From assembly GCF_900107485.1 (NCBI RefSeq), contig NZ_FNQE01000001.1, positions 62,001 through 126,000 of the forward strand: a stretch of 64,000 bases of DNA, read 5' to 3'. This DNA is from Proteiniborus ethanoligenes. GTDB lineage: Bacteria > Bacillota > Clostridia > Tissierellales > Proteiniboraceae. The notes under the pieces are model-generated. The model did no database searches and was not told the origin of the DNA. It was given only the letters and a program-made list of their open reading frames with translations. This document shows positions 1 through 9,097 of this stretch, in pieces. The position numbers and the translations under genes were made by a program. Every line of letters starts with the position of its first letter. Position 1 is the first letter of the stretch.

Positions 1-939
1 ATAGGCGTAGGAACTGTATATGAAAGAGAAAATGATTATATGGCTCCTGTAACTGCTCATTTTGGCTATAATAACATTCAACAATATGATGAAAATGCAA
101 TAGATAATCCATCTATTTTAATACAAGGATGTACATTTGAAGCTCCAGAAAAAATAGTGTATATTGATGAACTAGATGAAACAGATAATGTAAATGTGAG
201 ATTAGAAGAAACAAAAGAGCTAAGAGAAACAACTCAAATCAAACCTGAAATGGAATGGCAGGGTGACGGCATAGTTCAAATAACACTTTTCATTCCGACA
301 GAGGAAAGAACTGCTGAATTTGCTGCAATAGAAATAGGTAAAAAGCTTGGACTAGAAGATGTAGAGGTAATACACAAGGAAATAATGCAAGCAGCAGAAG
401 GTACTAGAATTGAACTAAAGGGTAGAGTACCATTTACAATTGATACTAGTACACTTATAATTCCACCAAAGCCAGAAATAATGTCAGAGGATGAAATAAG
501 AAAAGAAATAAATAATCATCCAATGAAAATAGTAGCTGGTACAGTTGGGGAAGATGAGCACTCTGTGGGCTTGAGAGAAATAATAGATATTAAACATGGT
601 GGTATTGAAGGCTATGGTATAGAATGCTATTATCTAGGCACTTCAGTGCCAGTAGAAAAGCTTGTAGATGCAGCTATAGAACTAAATGCAGATGCAATAC
701 TTGCCTCAACCATAATTAGCCATGACGATATTCATTACAAGAGCATGAAGCGTTTACATCAATTATGTATAGAAAAGGGAGTAAGAGATAGGATAATTAT
801 TGCCTGTGGTGGAACGCAGGTATCTAATGAGCTAGCAGTAGAGCAAGGAGTAGATGCAGGTTTTGGTAGGGGGACCAAAGGAATACATGTAGCTACTTTC
901 CTTGTAAAGCGAAGAAGGGAATTGTTAAATGAAAATTAA
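1..939 (+). CDS. oraE: D-ornithine 4,5-aminomutase large subunit (OraE), 3' part
   Basis: Adenosylcobalamin- and PLP-dependent mutase converting D-ornithine to 2,4-diaminopentanoate in ornithine fermentation. The frame is open from base 1 and no true start is visible, so 312 C-terminal residues of a protein of about 730 are present. The base-off cobalamin motif D-x-H-x-x-G (DEHSVG) has its His codon at 559-561. A Lys codon at 592-594 lies exactly 11 residues further on, the spacing known between the cobalamin His and the PLP-binding Lys of the characterised clostridial enzyme. The C-terminus is a Rossmann-type B12-binding fold. The stop overlaps the start of the next gene by 11 bases, implying translational coupling in the aminomutase operon. 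Identification is firm; only truncation by the window edge limits it. Confidence 0.93.
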   Translation: MGVGTVYERENDYMAPVTAHFGYNNIQQYDENAIDNPSILIQGCTFEAPEKIVYIDELDETDNVNVRLEETKELRETTQIKPEMEWQGDGIVQITLFIPTEERTAEFAAIEIGKKLGLEDVEVIHKEIMQAAEGTRIELKGRVPFTIDTSTLIIPPKPEIMSEDEIRKEINNHPMKIVAGTVGEDEHSVGLREIIDIKHGGIEGYGIECYYLGTSVPVEKLVDAAIELNADAILASTIISHDDIHYKSMKRLHQLCIEKGVRDRIIIACGGTQVSNELAVEQGVDAGFGRGTKGIHVATFLVKRRRELLNEN

Positions 940-2293
940 TGTTTTAGTAGCTGAAATAGGCAGCACTACAACAGTAATAAATGCCTTTAATGGAGTAAAT
1001 GAACCTTGTCCTACTTTTATAGGGCAAGGTCAGGCTCCTACAACTGTTTTAGAGGGGGATGTAAATATAGGGCTTAAGGCAGCCATAGAAGATTTTAAAA
1101 AAAGCCTTAATATAGACAGCTTAGAATATGATGATTTAATGGCCACTAGCAGCGCTGCAGGAGGGCTGAGAATGACTGTCCATGGTCTTGTATATGATAT
1201 GACAGTAAGAGCGGCAAAGGAAGCAGCCCTAGGCGCAGGTGCCAATCTTCATATGATTACAGCAGGAAAGCTGAGAAGAACGGATTTACTGAAAATAGAA
1301 GACATAAAGCCTAATATCATTCTAATTGCCGGCGGTGTAGATTATGGTGAACGGGACACTGCTATTCATAATGCTGAATTGATCAGTAAGCTAGATTTTA
1401 ATATACCTGTTATATATGCTGGGAATGTAGAAAACGGAGAAGAAATCAGAGAAATATTTAAGGAGACTAAGGCTAAGCTATATATTACAGAAAATGTTTA
1501 TCCTAAAATAGATGAATTAAATATAGAACCAACTAGGAAAATAATTCAACGGGTGTTTGAAGAACATATTATTCACGGGCCAGGCATGGCTAAAATAAGA
1601 GAAATGGTGAGAGGTCCCATTATTCCAACACCAGGGGCTGTAATGCTAGCTGCACAACTACTTAAAGAAGAAATAGGAGATATTCTTGTTTTGGATGTTG
1701 GTGGAGCTACAACTGATGTTCATTCTGTTACAGACGGTAGCGAAGAGGTAAACAGAATACTAATAAGCCCGGAACCAGTTTCAAAAAGAACAGTAGAAGG
1801 AGACTTAGGCGTATATGTGAACTTGGGAAATATAGTTGAGAGAATAGGCTTAGACAATCTAGCTAATAGACTAAGTATCAATATAGAAGAGTTAAGTTTA
1901 TTAGTTAAAAATCACAAGCCTATTCCAGATTCTAATATAGAAAAGAGATTTGTTGAAGAGCTGACTCTTGAAGCCGTAATAGCAGCTGTAAAAAGACATG
2001 CTGGCAAATATAGACATATGTACGGACCTAGCGGTAAAAAAACAATAGCAGAAGGTAAGGACTTAACTAATATTAGGCATATAGTTGGTACTGGGGGGGC
2101 ACTAACTAGATTGCCTAATAGTATAGATGTTATGAAGAAAATAGCTCTTTCAAATAAAGGTAATGAGCTGTTACCAAATAAAGAAGCACAGATATTAGTA
2201 GACAGCAATTATATAATGGCTTCTCTAGGAGTGTTATCTAAAGAATATCCAGAGGCTGCAATAAAGCTTTTGAAACAAAGTCTAAATATCTAA
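929..2293 (+). CDS. MutL/GlmL-family ASKHA protein of the ornithine aminomutase operon
   Basis: A 454-residue protein with the acetate kinase/Hsp70/actin nucleotide-binding fold. The phosphate-1 motif VLVAEIGSTTT is at about residues 5-15 and the phosphate-2 motif DVGGATTDVHSV at about 260-270. This is the GlmL/MutL family found beside B12-dependent mutases such as glutamate mutase. Its start lies inside the end of oraE and ornithine racemase follows 15 bases later, so it belongs to the ornithine-degradation operon. The family role is not settled. By context I infer a chaperone or reactivase that exchanges damaged cobalamin on OraE. No truncation or missing nucleotide-binding motif is seen. 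Confidence 0.85.
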   Translation: MKINVLVAEIGSTTTVINAFNGVNEPCPTFIGQGQAPTTVLEGDVNIGLKAAIEDFKKSLNIDSLEYDDLMATSSAAGGLRMTVHGLVYDMTVRAAKEAALGAGANLHMITAGKLRRTDLLKIEDIKPNIILIAGGVDYGERDTAIHNAELISKLDFNIPVIYAGNVENGEEIREIFKETKAKLYITENVYPKIDELNIEPTRKIIQRVFEEHIIHGPGMAKIREMVRGPIIPTPGAVMLAAQLLKEEIGDILVLDVGGATTDVHSVTDGSEEVNRILISPEPVSKRTVEGDLGVYVNLGNIVERIGLDNLANRLSINIEELSLLVKNHKPIPDSNIEKRFVEELTLEAVIAAVKRHAGKYRHMYGPSGKKTIAEGKDLTNIRHIVGTGGALTRLPNSIDVMKKIALSNKGNELLPNKEAQILVDSNYIMASLGVLSKEYPEAAIKLLKQSLNI

Positions 2294-2308
2294 AGAAAGG
2301 AGAAGAGC

Positions 2309-3373
2309 ATGTATCCAAGAGTAGAGATATCATTAGGTAAAATAAGACATAATGCGGAAAATATAATATCACTTTGCAACAAAGAAGACATCAATGTAGC
2401 TGCTGTGACAAAGGTATTTTGTGGTATACCTGAAATTGCGAAGGTCTTAGTAGAATCAGGAGCCACAATGATTGCAGATTCTAGAATAGAAAATATAAAA
2501 GATATGAAGGATATAAAGGTACCTAAGATATTGTTAAGACTTCCTATGATAAGTCAAGCAGAAGAGGTTGTTGAAGCTACCGATATATCATTGAATTCAG
2601 AACTAGCCACTATAAGAGAATTATCTACTAAAGCTCTTGAAAAAGGTAAGGTTCATAAAATTATATTAATGGTAGATTTAGGCGATTTAAGAGAAGGTAT
2701 CATAGAAGAAGCAGAAGTATTTGAAACAGTAGAAGAAATACTAAATCTAAAAGGGATTGAATTAATAGGAATAGGCACTAATCTTACTTGCTATGGAGGA
2801 GTTATACCAAATCAGGAGAATCTAAGCAGATTGGTACACATAAAAGAAGCTTTAGAAAACAAATTTTCTATTAAGCTAGATATTATTTCTGGAGGCAATT
2901 CTAGTAGCTTATACCTTCTTGAGGGTGAAGGCATCCCCAAGGGAATTAATTATTTTAGACTAGGAGAATCCATAGTTCTAGGGAGAGAAACAGCATATGG
3001 TAATAGAATTAAGGATACCTATGATGATTGCTTTAAGCTAATAGCTGAAATCATAGAGCTAAAAGAAAAGCCTTCTTTGCCTATTGGCGAAATAGGTATG
3101 GATGCATTTGGTAATGTGCCTGTTTTTGAAGATAGGGGAATCAGAAGAAGAGCAATATGTGCCATAGGCAAACAGGATGTAAGTATAGGGGACATAGTTC
3201 CAGAGGACGATAAAATAATTATTCTAGGTGGAAGCAGTGACCATCTAATAATAGATGTGACTAATAGCCTAAATAGCTATAAGGTAGGAGACAAAGTTAG
3301 CTTTAAACTAACCTATGGAGGCATACTAAGTACATCAACCTCTGAATATGTTAAAAAGGTAATTGTTGAATAA
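2309..3373 (+). CDS. orr: Ornithine racemase (PLP-dependent, alanine-racemase fold)
   Basis: Interconverts L- and D-ornithine, feeding the D-isomer to OraE. The 354-residue protein has an N-terminal alanine-racemase barrel, with the PLP lysine in the AAVTKVF segment at about residue 34, and a C-terminal beta domain. A GGAG site lies just upstream of the ATG. It is the last gene of the ornithine module: the following 105 bases hold AT-rich sequence before an unrelated gene. Related PLP racemases of the YhfX type are possible on sequence alone, but position directly after oraE and its ASKHA partner makes Orr much the best reading. Confidence 0.88.
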   Translation: MYPRVEISLGKIRHNAENIISLCNKEDINVAAVTKVFCGIPEIAKVLVESGATMIADSRIENIKDMKDIKVPKILLRLPMISQAEEVVEATDISLNSELATIRELSTKALEKGKVHKIILMVDLGDLREGIIEEAEVFETVEEILNLKGIELIGIGTNLTCYGGVIPNQENLSRLVHIKEALENKFSIKLDIISGGNSSSLYLLEGEGIPKGINYFRLGESIVLGRETAYGNRIKDTYDDCFKLIAEIIELKEKPSLPIGEIGMDAFGNVPVFEDRGIRRRAICAIGKQDVSIGDIVPEDDKIIILGGSSDHLIIDVTNSLNSYKVGDKVSFKLTYGGILSTSTSEYVKKVIVE

Positions 3374-3477
3374 GTAGAGGATTTAAATTTTAATCACACA
3401 AGCATGGTTTCAATAACAATCCCTTTTATTTTGAATAGTATTATATTATAATTATATTAATAAAAGGGAGGGAGATT

Positions 3478-3810
3478 ATGCTTACTACTGAACAAAAACT
3501 TTTATGTGCACTAGCACATCTTGGCACCTTTGTTGGAATACCTATATTAGCTCCTATAATAGCTCTTTTAGTTTCAGGAGATAATTTTGTTAAGATGCAG
3601 GCAAAAGAAGCATTAGGCTTTCAAATAATGCTAATTATAGCTAGTATCATATCAGCAATACTAATTTTTGTGATTATCGGAATACCACTTTTAATAATGA
3701 TTGGAATAGCAACTGTAGTTATACCTATTATTGCATTCATAAAAGTGGTAGATGGAAGGGATTATTCTTATCCTATTTCAGGACCTATTGTAAGAAAACA
3801 TTTTAGTTAA
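3478..3810 (+). CDS. DUF4870 (Tic20-like) small membrane protein
   Basis: A 110-residue protein with three hydrophobic segments at about residues 10-30, 45-70 and 72-95. It contains the Q-A-K-E-A-L-G-F-Q motif at about 42-50 and the C-terminal DGRDYSYPISG motif typical of DUF4870 proteins. The molecular function of this family is not known; it is a cell-membrane protein. A perfect AGGGAGG site precedes the ATG. It is a single-gene unit, closed by a terminator shared with the convergent rarA gene. Confidence 0.85.
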   Translation: MLTTEQKLLCALAHLGTFVGIPILAPIIALLVSGDNFVKMQAKEALGFQIMLIIASIISAILIFVIIGIPLLIMIGIATVVIPIIAFIKVVDGRDYSYPISGPIVRKHFS

Positions 3811-3853
3811 TCGAGTTTAAAAATAAATTTTTAAATAATAAAATAAAGAGATG

Positions 3854-3891
3854 AAAAGTGTGTCTTATTCAAAAAACTAGACACACTTTTT
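3854..3891. terminator. Bidirectional terminator between the DUF4870 gene and rarA
   Basis: A perfect 12-bp stem, AAAAGTGTGTCT pairing with AGACACACTTTT, with a 13-base loop. The T-run on one strand and the A-run on the other make it usable from both sides. It lies between two convergent genes. Confidence 0.85.
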
Positions 3892-3893
3892 AT

Positions 3894-5168
3894 CTAATCA
3901 CCACTTTTTAGTTTTTCAAGATATTCTTTTATTTTAGTCTCTACTTTGTTACTTGAAGACTTATAATAGACTGTATCTTTTAAGTTTTCAGGCAAATAGT
4001 CTTGTTTAACATAATTGTTTGGATAATTGTGAGGATATTTGTATCCAATTCCTCTTCCTAAGTTACTAGAATTCTTGTAATGTCCATCTTTTAGATAAAA
4101 AGGTATATCTCCTATGTTTTTACTGTCTAAATCTTTTAACGCACTATCTATTGCAGATATAGCCGAATTTGATTTAGGAGAGGTGGCTAATAGAATAACT
4201 GCTTGAGCTAAAGGTATCCTTGCTTCTGGAAAACCAAGCTTTAAAGCCGCATCTACACAACTATTAACTATACTTATTGCATTTGGGTAAGCTAAACCAA
4301 TATCCTCAGATGCAATAACCAGTAGTCTTCTACATATACTCAACAAGTCACCAGCTTTTATTAGCTTAGCTAAATAATGAATTGAAGCATCAGGGTCACT
4401 ACCTCTAATGGATTTTTGAAATGCACTCAAAATGTCATAGTGATTATCACCAAATTTATCATAAGCAAAACCAGATGTCTGTGTACACTCCTTAGCTATG
4501 GATATGTCTATTTTAAAGTTATCTGAACCTAGAATAGAACTGCTAGAGTATAAAGCTAATTCTAAATTTGTAATAGCCCTCCTAAGATCACCACCTGAAA
4601 CCTGTGCAATGTAAAGCAATGCTTCTTCATCATAATTAATATGTACATTAAATATTTGCTCTTCTGCTATTTTCAAAGCTCTTTTTATTCCATCTAAAAT
4701 GTCTTCTTCATTTAATTTCTTAAACTCAAAGATTGTAGAGCGGCTTATGATAGCATTGAAAATAGTAAAGTAAGGATTTTCTGTTGTGCTTGAAATAAGG
4801 GTAATTTCTCCACTTTCAATATATTTAAGCAAGGATTGCTGTTGCTTTTTATTAAAGTTTTGGATTTCATCAAGATATAGAAGCACTCCTTTATGGGCAA
4901 AAAGGCTATCCAAATCGTTAATGATATCCTTAATATCCTTGGTAGAAGCCTCTGTAGCATTAAGCTTATATATTCTTTTATCTGTTTCATTTGCAATTAT
5001 ATTAGCGACAGTTGTTTTACCAGTACCTGGTGGACCATAAAAAATCATATTTGGTATATGCTTCGACTCTATTAATTTTCTTAACAATCTTTCTTTTCCT
5101 AAAATATGATCTTGACCTATTACATCATCTATTTTTGCTGGTCTTACTAAATCAGCAAGGGGTTTCAC
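3894..5168 (-). CDS. rarA: Replication-associated recombination protein A (RarA/MgsA), AAA+ ATPase
   Basis: A DNA-dependent ATPase acting at stalled replication forks, related to clamp loaders. The 424-residue length is normal. The Walker A motif GPPGTGKTT is at about residues 45-53 and the Walker B motif LYLDEIQ at about 96-102. A sensor-1/arginine-finger region follows, then the C-terminal MgsA tetramerisation domain with the PRIPLAQA-like segment (written here as ARIPLAQA). The start is a GTG preceded by GAAGGTGAT. The gene is monocistronic and convergent with the DUF4870 gene. Just upstream of its promoter side lies a scar of mobile elements. Confidence 0.93.
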   Translation of the reverse strand: MKPLADLVRPAKIDDVIGQDHILGKERLLRKLIESKHIPNMIFYGPPGTGKTTVANIIANETDKRIYKLNATEASTKDIKDIINDLDSLFAHKGVLLYLDEIQNFNKKQQQSLLKYIESGEITLISSTTENPYFTIFNAIISRSTIFEFKKLNEEDILDGIKRALKIAEEQIFNVHINYDEEALLYIAQVSGGDLRRAITNLELALYSSSSILGSDNFKIDISIAKECTQTSGFAYDKFGDNHYDILSAFQKSIRGSDPDASIHYLAKLIKAGDLLSICRRLLVIASEDIGLAYPNAISIVNSCVDAALKLGFPEARIPLAQAVILLATSPKSNSAISAIDSALKDLDSKNIGDIPFYLKDGHYKNSSNLGRGIGYKYPHNYPNNYVKQDYLPENLKDTVYYKSSSNKVETKIKEYLEKLKSGD

Positions 5169-5285
5169 TTAATCACCTTCTTTTCAAAAATACTATAGCG
5201 TTTTTCATAACTTGCAACGCTTGAAATCACTGTGTTCTATACAGTAATTTTTTCTTATCACTCAAAAATATTTCTATTTTCAAAA

Positions 5286-5640
5286 AGGCTTTTCGCCTCT
5301 TTATGTCAAATAATATAAGTACCACCAAATATTATATTAAGGAGGCGAAGCCCTTGTTTGAACGTCAATTAATCTTTAATAACATTGATTTATTTACATC
5401 TAATAGCAAAACAAAATTTTATGAAAAGATCTTCGATGTTATTTATTTGTCTAGCTTCCCAAAATATCATCCATCTAAAGTGGACCTACTGGTTATTGTC
5501 TTCATGCTCTTTTAAGATCCTTTATCGTTATGAAAACTGAAAAGCTAGCTAAGGTTACTGAATTACTTAGTTTCCTTGATACGAACCCTTATATTTTATG
5601 TCTGTTCCAGATGAATATATATTTGATATTTAATTTTAAA
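5286..5640 (+). pseudogene. Transposase N-terminal remnant, frameshifted
   Basis: The frame from 5303 encodes KPLFERQ and SNSKTKFYEKIFD, the N-terminus of a clostridial DDE transposase type. The reading shifts at about 5480 (AAAGTGGACC): continuing one base over gives GPTGYCLHALLRSF followed by EKLAKVTELLSFLDTNPY, matching the same protein. After about 5620 similarity is lost and no catalytic DDE region follows. The RBS AAGGAGGCG at 5339 can pair with CGCCTC at 5295, the kind of hairpin used to damp transposase translation. The element is therefore a decayed 5' end. The exact IS family (IS4- or IS1182-like) cannot be fixed. Confidence 0.7.
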
Positions 5641-5759
5641 GTTTCTCTAGTCAAATTTTATTAATTATGCTCATCTCTAAAAATGCTATGCTACATAATT
5701 ATAGCATACATATTGAAAAATAATAAATGAAACATTTGCCCCTTTCCATAGGGATTTAA

Positions 5760-6145
5760 TAGTCTAAAAAAATTGGCATAGTCGGATTCACGGCGATGCC
5801 GTTTTTCATCCCTTTTTGGAATATCAACTGCTCCAATACAGTTATAATAGATACGAATTTTCTGCTGTCTTTTGTCATTTGCTTTCTCGGCTTTAAAGAC
5901 GATTATTTTGTTCCAAATTCTCTAATAATTTCAGCATCTAACTCTTTTATTTCACTATACCTTTTTACCAATTTCAAAAATCTATCAGTATTTAATGCTT
6001 CTTCTTTGGCTTTGCTTAATTTTTCTTTTAGAGAAGATACTTTGCCCATTAGTAGCTTTTGCTCTTTTTCATAATCCCTAGACATCTTTATAAAACATTC
6101 TTCTAAAATCTTACCAATAGAATACAGGTATTATCTTTCAGAGTT
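5760..6145 (-). pseudogene. C-terminal remnant of a large serine recombinase (DUF4368-like)
   Basis: Read on the minus strand, the frame encodes EECFIKMSRDYEKEQ followed by a coiled-coil stretch and ELDAEIIREFGT, the standard C-terminal region of Tn4451/TnpX-type serine recombinases. At about 5905 the frame shifts by one. The next frame continues IVFKAEKANDKRQQKIRIYY and NCIGAVDIP, the DUF4368 signature. No catalytic serine domain is present upstream, so only the tail of the integrase of a lost conjugative or mobilisable element survives. This segment separates the transposase remnant from the beheaded methylase gene. Confidence 0.75.
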
Positions 6146-6163
6146 AGCCACGTAGAATAAAAC

Positions 6164-6204
6164 TACGCCAATCATAATTCAATGATTGGCGTACCAATTT
6201 TTTT
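6164..6204 (+). terminator. Strong hairpin with T-run at the mobile-element junction
   Basis: A perfect 12-bp inverted repeat, TACGCCAATCAT and ATGATTGGCGTA, with a 6-base loop, followed by CC and a T-rich stretch. It sits exactly between the recombinase tail and the first methylase-gene homology. It may be an element-end hairpin or a terminator. Confidence 0.5.
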
Positions 6205-9050
6205 ATTATTTCCACTGTCCACTTGACAGGGGCATGTTCACTGGAGTAAAAGCTGGAGAGTTTTTTCATAAAAATGATGTTTGGAGTTTTTTAAATTTAA
6301 TAACAAAAAAAGATGAGGAGAGCCAATATCCATACTCCACAGAGGAATATCGCTCGTTATTTAGACATTCATTATGGATGGTGCCGGGTGTTAATGAAGC
6401 AAAAGCATTAAGTCAAATGATGAAGACGCACCCCATATTTGGCAATGGTGCCTTTAATATAGTTAATGTAGCTGGTGATGGCGATGAGGAAGAAAAATCA
6501 GAAGATGCATTAGAGAAAGTGAAAAATGCTATAAAAAGTGCTGGTAATGAAGGCTACACTATAACTCTTTCTTGTGGTAAACTCACCACTGGAGTCACTG
6601 TGCCAGAATGGACTGCTGTATTCTATTTGGCAGGTTCTTTTTCCACATCTGCAGCTAACTATCTACAAACAATATTTAGAGTACAATCTCCTTGTAATAA
6701 AGATGGTAAGATAAAAACAACAGCCTATGTCTTTGATTTTGCTCCTGATAGAACTTTAAAAATGGTTGCAGAATCAGTGGCCATTTCAACAAAAGCAGGA
6801 AAAACAGATAGCTCTGATAGACTAATTCTAGGTGAGTTTTTAAATTACTGTCCTGTTATAGCTGTCGAAGGCACTAGAATGAAAGAATACGATACTAACA
6901 GGCTTTTACAACAGTTAAAACGTGCTTATGCTGAACGAGCAGTAAAGAATGGATTTGATGATAACAACCTATATAATGATGAATTATTAAAATTAGACAA
7001 TATAGATTTAGAAAACTTTAAAAAACTAAAAGGAATTATAGGTAGCTCCAAGTCCTCACACAAATCTAATGAAATAGATATTAATAGACAAGGTTTTACA
7101 TATGAAGAATATGAAGAAATAGAAAGATTAAAGAAGAAGTCTAAAAAAGAGCGTACTCCTGAGGAGGAAGCTAAATTAAAAGAAGCGAATGAAAAGAGAA
7201 AACAAGCTAGAGATGCCCGTTCAATTCTGCGAGGAATATCTATTAGAATGCCTCTTTTAATATATGGTGCAGACATTGATATTAATGAAGATATTACTAT
7301 GGAGAAACTAGTAGAAATAGTTGATGACTCCTCTTGGGAAGAATTCATGCCAGCAGGTGTTACAAAGGAAATATTTAAACAGTTTATAAAATACTATGAC
7401 CCTGAAATATTTGTGGTTGCTGGTCGTAAAATTCGTGACATTGCTAAAGGGGCAGATGAATTGCCTCCGACAGAAAGAGTAAAGCAAATTGCAGAGTTGT
7501 TTTTAAATTTCAAAAATCCAGATAAAGAAACTGTTCTTACACCATGGAGAGTTGTGAATATGCACCTGGGGGATTGCTTAGGAGGGTATAACTTTTATGA
7601 TGAAAATTATAATGAGATTTTAGAAGAACCTAGATATATTGGCCAAGGACAAGTGACAGAAGATACTTTAAGTAATAAGAATTCTAAAATACTAGAGATT
7701 AATTCTAAGACAGGTCTTTACCCTTTATATGTAACCTATAGTATATTTAGAAAAAGATGTGAAAAATATTCAGAATCAGATTTAACAAAAGAATTAGAGG
7801 ATAAACTTTGGGAAGAAACAATTAAGGAAAATATATTTATAATTTGTAAAACACCAATGGCAAAATCTATCACAAAAAGAACATTAGTAGGACTTAAAGA
7901 TATCTCACCTAATGCTACTTACTTTGATGACTTAAACAATATGATGAAAAATAAGTCAAAGCAATTCATAAATAGAATAACAAGACCAAACTACTGGAAA
8001 AAGAAAGGAAGTGGAAAGATGAAATTTGATGCTGTGGTGGGTAATCCTCCATATCAAGAAATGGATGGCGGAGCTCAAGCTAGTGCAAGTCCGCTATATC
8101 ATCATTTTGTAATGACTGCTAAGAGTCTAAATCCAAAATTCTTTTCGTTTATCATGCCAACAAGATGGTATGTAGGAGGTAAGGGGCTAGATTCTTTTCG
8201 TGATGAAATGCTAAATGATGTTCATTTAAAAGAATTGTACGACTGCTTAACCCCAGAAGATATCTTTCCTAATACAAATATTCGTGGAGGAGTTTGCTAT
8301 TTCTTGTGGGATAAAAATTATGATAATAGTAAGGATTTTACACGTGTTGTTACTTATGAAAATAAAAAAATAATTGCTGATGTTATTAGACCCATGAAGA
8401 TAGATGGCACAGATATTTTTATTAGAGATGGGAAAGCTGTTAATATACTCAGAAAAGTATTTTTCAACAGTGAAATGCCTGTAATGTCAGACCATATTTC
8501 TGTTCGTAAGCCATTTGGATTAGAAGGTAATTTTATTAATTCAACTGATTTTCATGAAACAATTGATGGGCTTAAGGATCCAATAAAATGTTATGGAAGG
8601 GCAAAAACTATTGGTTATGTTGAAAGAGATATAATAAAGACACGCTCTGAATGGATAAATTTATGGAAGGTATATTTGCCATATGCTAATAATATTGGTA
8701 CGGAATTAAACGATGATAATCAAAATACTTTTGTTGGAGAGCCATATTCAATATGCACTGAAACTTTCTTGGTTGCGGGTTCAGACTTGAAATTGAACAA
8801 GGTATCGTCTGAATATTTATCCAATTATTTAAGAACTAAATTTGCTAGATATTTACTTAGCTTAGCAAAAAGTAGTCAACATGCTACAGCAAAAACATAT
8901 TGTTTTGTGCCATTGCAAAACTTTACTACTAGCTCTGATGTTGATTGGAGTAAAAGTATTGCAGAAATTGATCAGCAGCTTTATGCAAAGTATGGATTGA
9001 ACCAAGAAGAAATTGAGTATATTGAAGGTAAAATAAAAGCGATGGATTAG
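6186..9050 (+). pseudogene. 5'-truncated helicase-methyltransferase restriction enzyme (Eco57I/type ISP-like)
   Basis: The open frame starts at a TTG inside non-homologous junction sequence, and recognisable protein begins only at about 6250. What remains is the second RecA helicase domain with GVTVPEWTAVFYLAGSFS and a conserved Q-x-x-x-R-x-Q region, then a helical coupler rich in K/E. An N6-adenine methyltransferase follows, with TPWRVVNMH, a motif-I-like LEINSKTGLYPLY and motif IV NPPYQ at about residue 625. A C-terminal target-recognition region of about 250 residues ends the protein. Members of this class are single chains of about 1500 residues or more. The N-terminal nuclease and the Walker A/DEAD helicase domain are missing here, so restriction is not expected. 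Methylation alone is conceivable if the fragment is expressed, but no ribosome binding site or promoter is evident. Confidence 0.8.
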
Positions 9051-9097
9051 ATGATTTATGTATATAAATTTAGTATGGAATTAAGGGGTAAGGCGTA

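Noticed and set aside
3431-3458. TTGAAT-N16-TATATT promoter before the DUF4870 gene
   Set aside because: The region is almost entirely A and T and several equal alternatives exist.
6186-6250. TTG start giving MAYQFFYYFHCPLDRG as the N-terminus of the methylase protein
   Set aside because: The first 20 or so residues come from non-homologous junction sequence after a hairpin, with no ribosome site. The open frame is accidental there, so I call the gene truncated.
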